Origin: Motacilla alba alba
Lineage: Eukaryota; Chordata; Aves; Passeriformes; Motacillidae
NCBI RefSeq assembly: GCF_015832195.1
Contig: NC_052026.1
Span: 10,461,619-10,525,618, forward strand
Reading direction: 5' to 3'
Length of the DNA stretch: 64,000 nt
The notes under the pieces: model-generated
What the model saw: only the letters and a program-made list of their open reading frames with translations
Told to the model about the DNA's origin: nothing
Database searches by the model: none
Shown here: one piece after another, positions 1-12,250 of the stretch
Layout: every line of letters begins with the position of its first letter
Numbering within the stretch: the stretch's first letter is position 1
Program-made: the position numbers and the translations under genes

Positions 1-881
1 TTTTTTTTAAGAGAGGATTGCAGTTGTAGATAAATATTTTTCTAGCTTATTAAGCTCTATTTCATCCCTCTACAATTTCAAATTTCATAACCTTTCCCTC
101 TTATTTCAAGAGATATTTTGTATATGAGAAGATCATGTCAAAACTTAGCCCTACCCTTCATAAGGCTTTTTAAAATCTCAGTTAGAATTCTGTTTCTAAG
201 ATAAACAGATTGGGATCAGAAAGATTTTCAACTAACTAGTATTCATTTTGGCTGAGAGTTCAAGCAACATCTTTAATCATATTTTTGTTGATTATTTATT
301 AGTTTCTCTGGGAAATCAAAGGACAGACAACCTAAAATACGTCTTCCGTAAGATACATCATGAATCAGAAGCTGTAGCAAAGAATTTCTAGGATGTGCCT
401 TTCATGTACTTATAAGAACTGATTGAGAGATAAAATATACATCTTTAGTGTGTGTATAACATGCAGATGAAGGCTGACCCAAAAATGGAAGGCACCAATA
501 TCTGGCTGGAGTAGGATTTGTCTTTCATTACCAGAGTAAAAAAATCTGTTGTGGGAGAAAACAGTATTTCTGTTCCTTGTCATCTGAAGGACAGTGGTTA
601 TTCACTAATGCAAAACATCAAAGAAAACATTAAGATATTGGCTACCTTTGGAAATCTCGCAAAACATGTTTCCATAATTGACATGTACTTGTATGGAGTA
701 GTAATAAAATTTGATATCATCACAATTTATCTATGAGACCCTCATCAACTTTTAGCAGTTAGTGTTATTTAATTTTGAGTTATAACAATCAGAGACTGAC
801 CTTATACTGACACTGCCGAGGAGACAACAGTCTCTTCTTGGAGAAGAAATACTCTGTGCATTTATTGCACACATCAGTGGT

Positions 882-906
882 AAAAAAAAAAAAAAAAAAA
901 AAAAAA
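882..906. repeat. Poly(A) run, 25 bp
   Basis: An uninterrupted run of 25 A residues. There is no AATAAA shortly upstream and no coding-like sequence before it, so it reads as a simple repeat and not as the tail of a processed retrocopy. Confidence 0.9.
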
Positions 907-1370
907 TCAGTTAATAGAAAATATGATTGTGCAAAACTAATTCTACATTTTGAATCTGCTGCTGAAAAATATGTCGTTCTAAGATTTTTACAACTTTAGT
1001 AACCCACATTTCATTCAGGAAGCTCCATGGCCAGGGAGAAGCACCATTGTCTAACAGAACGAGTAAGAAGCATTTTGCCCATTTCTAGCTGCCAGTTCAC
1101 GTCTCTGAGCTTTTCTAGCTTCTTCAGCTTGCAGGGGATTTGTCTCCTTCCTGCCTTCCCTTCCCCAGTCATTCTTGGGGAACATTTTCTAGGTTTCCCC
1201 CTTCTGTAGTAACAGGGTACCTGTAAAGTTTTGCTGCAATAATTTGTTGATAAAAACTGAGTGGACAGAATGTCCACCATCAAATGCTCTGCCAGGATGC
1301 TGCTGGCTGCCGAGAGAAGGATTGAAACATTGAAAAAGTGATGTGTGCCCCTAGCAAAAATACTAGAGAA

Positions 1371-1384
1371 ATAAATAAATAAAT
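1371..1384. repeat. Short (ATAA)n microsatellite
   Basis: About three and a half copies of ATAA. It is a short low-complexity tract. Confidence 0.7.
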
Positions 1385-4300
1385 GGTGAGCAGATTCATG
1401 CCAACTTTGTGGTGGAATGTGGATTTGATTCCAAAAAGTATTGACAGTTTCATAAAAATAATTTAAGTATGGAATTTTATCATTAAAGCAAATTGTTTTT
1501 CTCATCTTTGTTTCCAGTGTGAGGAGCAAATACATTTTTCTCTGTGTATACCAGTTTGGCAGTAGAAGTAATTCTATTTTTTTCCCTCCAACACAGGATA
1601 ATAGAAACCAAAAGAAAAATATAAAAATTTTATAAAATAAATAATATAACATGTTGTTCATTTTTTATTGGAAAGCAATCAAATATCTTGTTACAAGAAT
1701 ATTTTTCTTCTGTAAAATACATTGAGCTTTTTTTTCAAAAAGCTCTTCCTTATGGGGGGGAGGTAATGATTTAGTTTAAATCTTTGGCTTTTCCTTGTGA
1801 AGGTTTCTGAAGGGCAGAGTCTGCTGGAGTATTAAAACAGAGTTTAGTGCTGTCTTTGGAATTGGGTGGTATTTGGCAGTCTGAGTATCAGTGCTGCCAA
1901 ATACAATATGATTCAAACACCACTAATAGTTTCTACTTAGCCATATGTGCGATTTTGTAAATGCCTATGGAAATTGTGCAATACTCATTTTTTTGGGATG
2001 ATCTATACAGGCAGGCACAAACTGTGTCCTCATTCTGCATGCTAAGGCAAGATTGCCAAAGAAGAGAAAGTACAAGCCACTAGCCAAAATACAGCACGGC
2101 TTTTATTTTGAGGGCTTGTGTCTTCTTCAGTGTAGAAGTTCCGTCTATCCAAAAATAAGTTCATTACCTTGTGCTTCATTTTCATCCAATGAGCTAAGTC
2201 TTTGAGGAAAGCATCAACTCTTCATTAGAGAATTAAATAAGAATAGTTAAAGAATAAATTAGGTACAGCCCCATGTTTGCATGCCTTTGTCAAGAAGGTG
2301 AGAGAAGCTACTGCTGTTTATTTATTTCACTTGCATCTTAAAGTGAGAGCAAAGCTTTCTATGTTTTCCCCTGCCCTTTTCATAAATGCTTCTTTTATTT
2401 TCTTTATTGAAGTGATTTAAGGACACTTGGGACTAAGAATTTTTATTTTTTTTTAAAGAGTCATTATTTAGTTTCTAGATGTATTGGTGAGGAAACAAAG
2501 ATTACCTTGTTCATAAGGGAATTGGTGCCCCAGGTTAATGTCCAGGTGTTCTTTCAACTGATGGCTGAGACTAATTTCTTCCTGGCCCTCTGGTAACCAG
2601 CTGAAGCAGAGCCCAGCTGGTATATCTTCACTTTTGCATACCAACATCTTTCACTGATTCACAGATTTCCTTATATCCTCAGTACTTCCTCTACTGTTTA
2701 ACAATCTTTGAACAGTAGTTTGAAGGTAAATGCTGTTTTGCCTTGTAATGGCTGCATCTGAACCAAGGAATGAATTATTTATATTTTTTTAAAATCATAA
2801 TCTCATAATGATCCTCGTAAGCTCCTTTTGTCAAAAGGTCATAAATTTGAGAACCCATCAAAGGTTTGCTAAAGTAATACTTAACACTGAATATTATCTG
2901 GTTTGAATCTTGTGAGTTTGGATGACATTTCAGCAGGTAATGCTACAAAGAGGAGTTCCTAATATGTTTAAGTCAAACATTCAGTCTCTTATTTTCTCAC
3001 ACATACACAAGCACACTAATCTGCTGCCACCTGTCAAAGTTCACAATTTGAGGCAGATTTTGCCTGCTACACATAGACTATGTCAATCTAAAAATATACT
3101 GAGCAGCAGAGTCATCTGATGTTCTTTCATTGCACTCTGAATTTTTGGGTACATATATCATGTGCTTAGTTTTTAAGCTTCCTTGCAAGGTTTGCAGTTT
3201 TTCTGTATTCACCATTTGGTATGTGCTCTGCTTGAATAAAGGAGGTAGTAAATGTTAGGTGGGAGCAGGCAAGGGGACAGCAAAAGGGATGCCATCAGTT
3301 TTAATTGCATCTTAGGAAAGAATATGCTTACCCTGAGGGTACCTGGAAAGTGGAAGCTTCAGAGTTAGAGTTTCTCGTGGGAAAAGATGACAAGCAAAGT
3401 GATCTTTGCAGGTGCTGTTGACCAATGCAGTAGGAAAAAGGCAGTTCACTATTTGTGTGGTGGAAAATGTGTGATGGGAGTGCACAGAATAGAGAGAAAT
3501 AAATTTAACCTCATGCTGTAAACACCAGCTTGAGGAAATAGACTCTGAAGACCATTGTCAGGGTAAAACAGTACAGTCACGAGGGATTCACTGAAGTAAA
3601 ATAGCTTCAGAGATTTCATGTGAGCCAGGATAAAACTTCACAGATCTGAGTGCTGCTCAGCATTTCTGTAGAGGTATTGGTGTGATGTTACTTAGCTGTA
3701 TATAATTTAATATATACAGTATATTTGGACATTCAGACCAAATTGAATTCAGAGTGAATTACACGTGGCTCTACCAGCTATGAAGGACTGGTAATTAAGA
3801 TGTGGAAAGAGAAGGAAGTTCTTATTCACTAGAATGTCCATATAACTCCATGTCTGCTTTTACTGCAGCCATTCAAGACTTTTCCATCCCTGACAGCGCA
3901 AGAAAGATTTAAATTTAAACATTGACAGCTGTAGAAGGGGCAAAGTGGAAGCTACTTATAATGGTTAGTGTAAAGGATTCTTGTCTGAACAGCTCTTTTG
4001 AGTGAACTTCTGAAATTATTCCTTTTGTGTTGTCTGTAAAACTAAAGTGCAGTTCAGTGGGTTATGTTAATTCTCTCAGGTCTGTGTACAGTATCTTCTG
4101 GGGATTCTTCAGTTCCACAAGGACCTTAATGGCATAACTGCATGGTTTAATTATACAAGCACACATTTACACCACTTACGTCATTAAGCATAATTGTACT
4201 TGCCACATGAGCATGCAGTGATAGAGCAAAAATTACTTTTAGAAAAATGATACAACAGAATCTTAAAAAAACATGAAATATATAAGACATACTTACCAAA

Positions 4301-6630
4301 ATATAGAATATACTAGAGGCTAAAAGCTCCCATGATGCACAAATATTTGCAAAATCTCAGTTTTCTTATGCAAGCGCTTGTGAAACATTTGCCTTAATTT
4401 GGGTGCGGTTTTTGTTGTTAAACTCATCTAATGTCTGCACTACATAGAAATAATACTAGTTGTTGGGAACTTTAATTCTGAATGTAGGCAGTTAAACCTT
4501 TTTGTATGGATTCTACCATCCTCTTTAGCTAAGGAAATATGATCTAAATAGATTAATAGTTTTACAAGACTTGAGTTACAGAAAAACATGGCGCAGGAGT
4601 TAGTGTGGCACAAGTCTGCAAGTGGTGCCTTCCATTCTGACCCTGGTGTGGTATTGTCAGTGGGAGTTATTTTTCAACTGCTGGTGGAACAACAATATTT
4701 TGGATGAGACTAAAGTTCTGTCTTTGAGGTATTGTGAAGATTCCTAGCATATATTCCATAAGCACTCTAGGAAGAGAAGAGCCTTGGTCCCTATGGCCAT
4801 GCAGATAGATGCACTCAGACTCATTCCCCAGACTTTTTCATTTGGATCCCACTTTATCTTTTCCTAAAACTGTTGATTTGTGTTAAACAGCTGTTGCCTT
4901 TTATTCAGACCTGGCTGGAGTTCAGTGATTTACCTGAAATTGTGAAGGTAGTCTAAGACAACTCATCAAAGGCTCAGCAAAAACAGTTTCTTAATGGGAA
5001 GTAATTTTCCAATCACCATATAACAGAGCTGTAATAATACATTGGAGTATCCTTTGATGTAGCTTAAGGCATACAGTTGCCTAATAAGAATGCCTAATTG
5101 TGTAGGTTTCGTTGTACACAGCTGAGGAACAATTTTCAATAGCTTCTAAGGTATTATGAGGTACTTTTGACTGAAATTTAAATTCAAGATTATATCATAT
5201 AATGAAAATGGAGACATGCTGCATTAGCATAATTATATCTCTCTAGTTGTAAATATTTATATAACAATACTGCAAAGACCAAATATAGTTATGTACTTTT
5301 ATTCCAGTCGATCTAAACATTCAAGAAAAACTAGTTCTTCAGCAGTTCTAGGAATAGTTTACTTGTCAAGTTACAAATAAACTTTTAGAGGATTTAGGTT
5401 CAGTTTTCTAACTTAGATTTATTTTTTCTTATTTGCTTCAAATATTTCACTTTTTTTTTAATGGTATTCTGTGAAATTTCTTGTACTTCTAAAAAGGTTT
5501 TAAAAAGTAAGCTACTTTGAAGTGAAAGTTTCTGTCGGAAAAGCATGTTTGTAAAGTTCACCTGTACCTTTCCTTTAAAGAGAAGCCCAGAGAAGGAACA
5601 TTGTCTGCTAGGTATCTCTCTGAACATATGGGCTGAATTACTCAGCAAAGAATTGAACTACACTGTTTCAGATTGGTTACGGTGGTAAAAACTGCCTCGC
5701 ACTGCTCTGCAGAAGAGGGATGGATAAAATGCTCTTTGAACAGCCAAGATTTTTTAAAAATGTCAGTGCAGAGGGCTTGCATTTGTGTTTGGCTTTCTAG
5801 ACCTGCCTCTTGACCTTCTAATTACTTGATTTGAAACAGCACTGAGGGTATAATAAAACTGGAGGTTGTCTCTCGTTTGCTTTATCATAAATTAAAGCTG
5901 TTAGTTTGGTGAGGTGAAAGTAAAGGCAGAGTGTTCATTACTGCTCAAGTGACGGCTTGTCAATAGCACTGCCTTTTAGTTTGTTCTAGTCAGCACTTGC
6001 TGTGCATTTTGTTGGACCACTGGGAAATAAATACAACAAGATTATACATTTGGAATACCACAAGAGTTCATGAAGGGAAAAACCAAAAAAAACCCCAACC
6101 AGATGATAAATTATACACTTGGTAGAAAGTGACATGCTATCTTGTGCTATTAACAACCAGAGATAATTGCAGTGAATTGTAATTGCAGTTTGCAACTTAC
6201 AGTACAGTGTGTCCAACATCAATCTTAATAGTGAACAAAGCAATTTATATTAAAAGTTAATTCACTTGGTAAGTTTCGGCTGTATACGAGGGAGCTAACA
6301 GATGTAGCTTTTCACAAAGTTCAAAGGCATTTGGAACATGGAGAGAAATGCTAATGTAGTAAGCCTCAGAGAAATATTGCATTACTACTTGTAATGAAAA
6401 CAAATGTATGCCATTATATCCCAGTTTGTGTTTATTTAATAAACTATGCAGTTTTTTACATTGAAGAAATTCTGTTTTTGAATGCAACAGAACCAGATTT
6501 TTACTCATAGATTACACAAGAATAGCAATTACATACATATATAGCAAATGAGGGTCTAGATTTTCATGCATTTGATTCTATATTCAATTTTAACTTAATC
6601 CCTTTATGAGTCAGTACTAAAAGGAGAGAG

Positions 6631-6643
6631 TGTGTGTGTGTGT
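6631..6643. repeat. Short (TG)n microsatellite
   Basis: Six TG units in a row at the end of a GA-rich hexamer. Simple repeat. Confidence 0.8.
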
Positions 6644-8447
6644 TTATACATACGTATTACTGCAATTTTTTAATCTAGGCCTTTATTATGGAATTGTTTA
6701 GTAGTGCTCTGAGTATTTTGCTGGTTGCTTGGTCATGATTACTCCAGATTTTGAGTGATATCTTTAATTGGTTTTAATTAAAGTGAAACTTTATTCTGGG
6801 AGAGCCTAACACCCCTTCTCATGGAGATGATAATCTGGCATTCACTGACCATCCAGTGGTGCCCTCCTGTCTGGGAGAGCTTCTGCGTGCCCACTGACTT
6901 TGTTTTGTGGGCTGCAGCACTTCACATTGACTTTAACAAGCATTACCATCCTCTGAGTGCTGTGGTCAGTCCTTGATGGTCACCAAATGACAGAGAATTC
7001 CCTGATCTGCAGAGTCATGTTCCAAACACGTAGTGACTGCTGTGCTGTGGGACTGGCCGTGCGTTGGTGGGTGACCATCGATACCGTTTGAAAATTCGGG
7101 GTAAAAGCGCTGCCATTTTTGACAGTTAGTTGGCAAAGCATGAAAATCTCCAAATTAAGACACAGTTGTATTTGCCTACCTGAATAATTGCTATGTTTTT
7201 TTAGAATGTGGAAAACCATTGAGAAGGAATGGGATTGAGGAGGACCTTTTACTTACAGATCTCCACCTGGTTCAGGGGGTTCATCCGACAGAAGGAAGCG
7301 TTGCTCCACATTTTGTACCATGCTGCTTTTTCATAAACACCTTGTCCTTATGAGAGAGCAGAGTTAGTTTGTATATCAGTCTTGTCTAGGGTTTCACCCA
7401 CTGTCAACTGCTTTAGTTCTACCGAAGTCAGTGGAACAAAGACGTTTAACACTAGCTAATGATTGATTCTCAGAGGAGTTTGGGGAGTAGCTGAAAAGCT
7501 GGACTGAGGCTATTTTTCTTCTTCTTAGCATTATTTTTGTTAGGTAGGTAAGAGTGTGTAATTCAGAACTAACAATCTTGTTTAGATGGATAGCTTGGAG
7601 CTTTGCTTGTCTCTGCTCAAGAAAATCCAGGGCTGCACTAAATGTTTTATATGTGTGTCTTAGAGTGTCTCTTTTATACAATATATCCATGTGCATTAGG
7701 CAGGGGTTTGAGTTCAGTAAAGATTTAATATCCTATTAAAAAGACAATCTTAAATTATTTGATCATTAAAGTTTTAATGTGGAGATTAACTAGTGGTATG
7801 TAGTAACACATTTTTAAATTTGATTGTAAATACTTGGCTGGAATTTTTAGAATGATATAAAAAATACAAAAAAACTTTGCTCCTTTGCTGGTAATTAATT
7901 TTTCCCTGTATAACAACACAGTGAATCTGACATAAATTGACAGGAAAGGTAATTTGAGGAAAAAAAAAAAACCTAGAATGTTATATAATTTTCCATTTGT
8001 TTCAGCGAAAGTCATCTATAGATCTAAGGGAAGTTTTGACAGGCATCATTCTGGTTATTCATTATCCAGTTCAAATTATTTTGTTTACTTTTTCGTAGGT
8101 AATAGTAGAATTATTAAAAATAGAAAAAATTGTGTTTTACTTGATTTTATCAGGAGCAAGTTTCTGCATATGTGAATTGCACTATATATTGTAATTCATT
8201 TTGCAGAAAAGGGCATGTGGTGCTACCTGTACATATGTATATGTATATATTTTATATGTCATAATAGGAATTGAGTTATTTCCCTTAGCTTTGTGACTAT
8301 AAGTGCATGTTCCTTGTATTATTCTGCTAGCAGAACACCTATCCAAAAAAACATCAAACAATTTAATCCTTAAATGTATGTCTTGTCTGTAACCTGTTTT
8401 ACACTGAAGAGTAGAGGGAATTTGGACAAGGCAATGTGTAGCATGCC

Positions 8448-8470
8448 TGCTCCTGGCACTGCCAGGAGCA
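8448..8470. repeat. GC-rich perfect hairpin, 10-bp stem with 3-nt loop
   Basis: TGCTCCTGGC at 8448-8457 is followed by ACT and then by its exact reverse complement GCCAGGAGCA at 8461-8470. The stem is too short for a microRNA precursor and there is no following T-tract. It sits in a GC-richer patch within AT-rich DNA. Its function is unknown. Confidence 0.7.
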
Positions 8471-8897
8471 TCTGCCTGCCAGCATGGGCATGTGGATAAG
8501 CACAGGAACAGTGCTGTAAGTTCAGAGCAAGGATCCATCAAACTCCTCTTTTGCCTCCAGGAGTGGCCCCATGCAGATACGTAGGCAATAAGAACAGGGC
8601 AAGTACAAACAGTATTTTTTTCTGTTTTTTTTCAGTCTAGATATGAATGAAGGGATTCTTTTCCATGATGCCAAGGCCCCAGTGCTGTCTGGGCTGTTCC
8701 AAGTGTGTGCTGCAGGAGCCTTGGAGGGACCAACTCCTGCACTGGGGCAGAGGTGGAGTCCTGCCCACCAGGGACTTGCTTTCCCTCTCTGCAGGTAGCA
8801 CTGGGATACAGCAGCAGTGCATGAGGCTGGGCTGCACAGGCTGGAATGGAGTAAGGTTGCCTAGCAGGAAAAAAGAATTGGAAAACAAATTAAAAAT

Positions 8898-8912
8898 AAA
8901 AAAAAAAAAAAA
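8898..8912. repeat. Poly(A) run, 15 bp
   Basis: An A15 run just after a GC-richer patch. It could be the remnant of a retro-insertion tail, but no target-site duplication or recognisable source sequence is visible. Confidence 0.7.
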
Positions 8913-11900
8913 GGGAATCAAATTTCTGAAAAGCTCAGCAGTTAAGACCTTCTATTTAACAATCTGGATAAAGGAGACAGGTTTTCACAGGAGTTCACGT
9001 TCCATGTATGTATTTACTCTCCTCATGTATATACATTCCATAAAAAGGTGTGCCTGTCTTCTTCCCCAGGCACTTTCTGAGAAATGTCAAAAGTCCAATT
9101 ATAGAAACAGACTACTTGGGACCCTCCATTCACCTAGAAATTAACATAAATCATAATCTGGGAACAAACTTGATTCCTAGGTTTTATTGTCTCCCACCAG
9201 AACAGTTAAATGGCCAGACATCAAAATTACTGAGCTGTTAGAAACTCTTCACCCAGAACAGAATTTATTTGGTTTTTTCCCGTGCATATCTGTAGAAGGA
9301 AAATTCCTGAAAATTAGTCTTGTGAGTCAGATGTGGCTTAGTATTGCCCTTTCTTTATGTAAATGATGTCACTTTGTCCATTGATGAGAACGTTTAGAAT
9401 TAATTTGTAGTATGTTTAGCACCTACTTTGGAGAAAAAGTTGCAAAGTGTTAAAAAAAAAAGAAAAAAAGTAGTGTCAGGAATTTATTAATAATGAAAAT
9501 GAGCAACATGGGAAAAGCCTGAAGGATTCTACAAGATAAGTAATGGAGCCTGCCATGAAATACCTTTTAATGTAATTGAAATTGAAATAATTTGCAGTAT
9601 TCCTGAAACAGAAAAATGCAAGTAACAGGATCTGCTATAATATTTTCATTTCTTCAAGACTGAAATATATTGGGATTATGGAGAAAAGGAACAGAAAGCA
9701 GAAGATATTGGCTAGCAACTCCTTTTTAAAAATTAGGGTACTAGAACTAGATTATCTGATTTGCCAGTGGAGCTGGGAAAATAAAAGCAATAAATTTGAT
9801 AGTCACAAATTTTAAGTTCCTATTATTTCTTCTCAAGATTCCAAGAAATTGCATGAACGTACTTGCACTTTTTGGTGAAAATTCAGTCCCTTCAATTATA
9901 GTTTTGTGTCTCTATTCTGTGTTTATTGATACAAAAAGCATTGTTAGTCCTTCCACATTGCTTTCTGGCACCAGATCTCTGAGCATCTTACTAAGAGGTA
10001 AATAACGTTACATTTCAGGAAACTGATGAACAGAGAACTCATTCAAAGTGACTTTCAAATATTGTGGTGTGTTACTTTATTTAACAAATTTTAATTATCC
10101 ATTCAAACAGTCAAAGCAGTATCCTATTTGGATAGCGTGTCACATAATGGAAATGAAAAATACACACTACAAGAAACAAGATTACAGAGACCGTTGTCTG
10201 AAAACAATTTGCTGAAAGCATTTAGGCCATTCTTGTAAAATAAGGATGTGTTAAAAAAATGTTATATTCCTGTAAGGAATTTTAATAAGATCCTCTTCGA
10301 ACTTGAACCTAGTTCCAGTTCTTAGGACTTTTGTGGGGGAAAAACAAGTCTAACTCTGGTTACATCAAGACAAATGAAACCAGGTCAGGAAACCCAGCTC
10401 CTCCACCACTATGGTCTGTGAAAACACGATCCAGCCTGACTATTTGGTGTGGTGTCTCTGCTAGGAAGAAGCATGAACAATTCTGGTAAAGTAGTGAAAA
10501 TAGGAATTTGGGGTTTGGAGGAGTTTTTTGTTATTATGAAATATGCAAAATGGGTGAAGTTCTTGCAAGCTGGATGTTTGCTGCAGTGCATTTGTGTTTC
10601 AGGATTGCAAGTAGCTCTCAGGTTTTAGGCATTAGAAAAGAGATGTCAGTGGGGATTTTTTTTTTCAAAGTAAACACACAAGTAGCAGGGTTAAATAAAG
10701 AAAAGTTAAGGTTATTTAATAAGTTCCAATACTTCTTACTTGCTCAAGATATTTGCAGCAAGTTCTCTGGAGTAGAAAATGAAGGGAATATGCCATGCAA
10801 TTTTTCTTTAGCCTTTTTGCAATGCAACAGGGCAATCAATACAAATCTTTGCAGTAATCATATATTGATTTTCCTAGAATATAACTCCATTTAAAGCATT
10901 TTTATCCCCAGGAGTGAAAGCATTGGAGGCTATCAAAGGAGGAAGTAGCTTTCCTTGACCCCATCTGCAGTTCACATTGATTAACAGAGGCTAGGTAAAA
11001 TAAATAAATATGTGTGAGAGAGAATAAAGAAGAAAGAGTCACAGAAAGGTTAATACTGGCTGGGGAGAAACATAATTATAGTGCATTAGGGTTTTTGTAA
11101 AATTATTAGGTCAGGATAAGCTAACAAGTGACTTGGAGAAGGTGGATTCTTCATTAAGTCAGAACCAAGTATTTCAATACCTATTTTTCACTGACTGTGC
11201 TACAAATTCAAATAATGTGGAGCTTTCTAATGATCTGCCCTGTGCACATGCAGGTATCAGGACAGTGAAATTGAGTTGAAACTGGTGGGTTTTCACTTTA
11301 CCCTGTAATGGAACATCTGTTATGATGTACTGAGCCTGGGACAAATTCATAGGGAGTGTGCAGAGGTGGCATTGGAAGAAGCTTGATGAATCTATGACAT
11401 TTTATTTTCATTAGTTGTAAAAATGATGTTGTTGTGGATGGTTTCTAAAAGTTGCAAAACCGCAACAGATTTTTTTTTATTCAAATTTATGAAACATTAA
11501 AAATAATGCAAGATATTATTCTAATATAATTTTAGTAACACTGAAGCACATCTCTCCTACTTTCATGTGATGAATACAGTTTTCAGTATTTAACCATTTG
11601 CTTTATTCACTGGAACTGCAAAGTAAACAATGTCACATCTCACATAAGTGTCACACTCGCCTAGGAGACAGTAAAACCAAGGCCATATGCTGTAATTTTG
11701 GAATCAGATTTCTCTCAAAGCCAGGAATTTTGGGATTTTGTGATTCATCTTAGCTGCCCCAAAAATCCCTGTAGCCCATCCCATGCATCTCTGTACTTCC
11801 AATCTGACAGTTTTATCTCCTCTCCTGCCACTTTGGTCATTTCCTGGCCCTTATGTTCCCTTCCCTGTGTTTTTGTGGCTGAAACTAAATCCTCATAGAT

Positions 11901-12054
11901 CAGCCTTTATTAAATTAAAGGTGTGTGTAGCCTCATTATCCTTTGCAGTGTGTTGTAGTTGATACTGTTTATTTTACCAGCAGCTTCAGAGCTTTTTTTG
12001 CTTCAGGCAAAGCAACTACTACACATTGTCAGATAAAGTACCTTATCTGTCAGC

Positions 12055-12250
12055 AGCAGTCTCGTGAATTAATCATAATTCAATAGGTTTGCTAATCAAG
12101 ATTTGAGATGAATGTTTTGATAGAGCAATCAGATTTGTCCAATCTATCATTACTTGACAGTTGCTTTAGGCAGAGTGCTAACTTGGCATTAGGACCTGGT
12201 TTGGATCAGTTTGGTGTGGCCCCACCAGTCAGTGGCATCAGTTATTGACG
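12055..12250. promoter_or_regulatory. Candidate conserved non-coding element
   Basis: This stretch carries closely spaced homeodomain-type cores (AATTAATCATAATT near 12068-12081, CTAATCAAG near 12092-12100) and several TGACAG/CAATCA-like sites. It lacks simple repeats. This fits a developmental enhancer, but the call rests on motif density alone. No alignment was possible. Confidence 0.25.

Larger units (their letters stand above)
1..5700. other. AT-rich non-coding stretch, no gene recognised
   Basis: I see no exon with coding character, no RNA gene and no recognisable transposon. The only clear structures are an A25 run and a short ATAA repeat, listed separately. A 216-codon minus-strand reading frame at 1011-1661 is the longest in the window. 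Its predicted product matches no family I know and is rich in hydrophobic and low-complexity segments. It is treated as a chance frame. Confidence 0.6.
5701..12054. other. AT-rich non-coding stretch with one GC-richer patch
   Basis: No gene recognised. The stretch includes a TG repeat (6631-6643), a direct repeat of TAATTGCAGT (6164-6173 and 6180-6189) and a GC-richer patch of roughly 8420-8860 that ends near an A15 run. The reading frame at 8647-9144 (165 codons) runs through that patch and the A-rich tract, which becomes a lysine run. It resembles no known protein. Confidence 0.6.

Noticed and set aside
882..906. Poly(A) tail of a processed pseudogene
   Set aside because: No polyadenylation signal, no coding remnant and no target-site duplication upstream of the A25 run.
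8647..9144. 165-codon plus-strand reading frame through a GC-richer patch
   Set aside because: It runs through an A15 tract that becomes a lysine run and shows no family resemblance. The GC-rich base composition alone explains the lack of stops.
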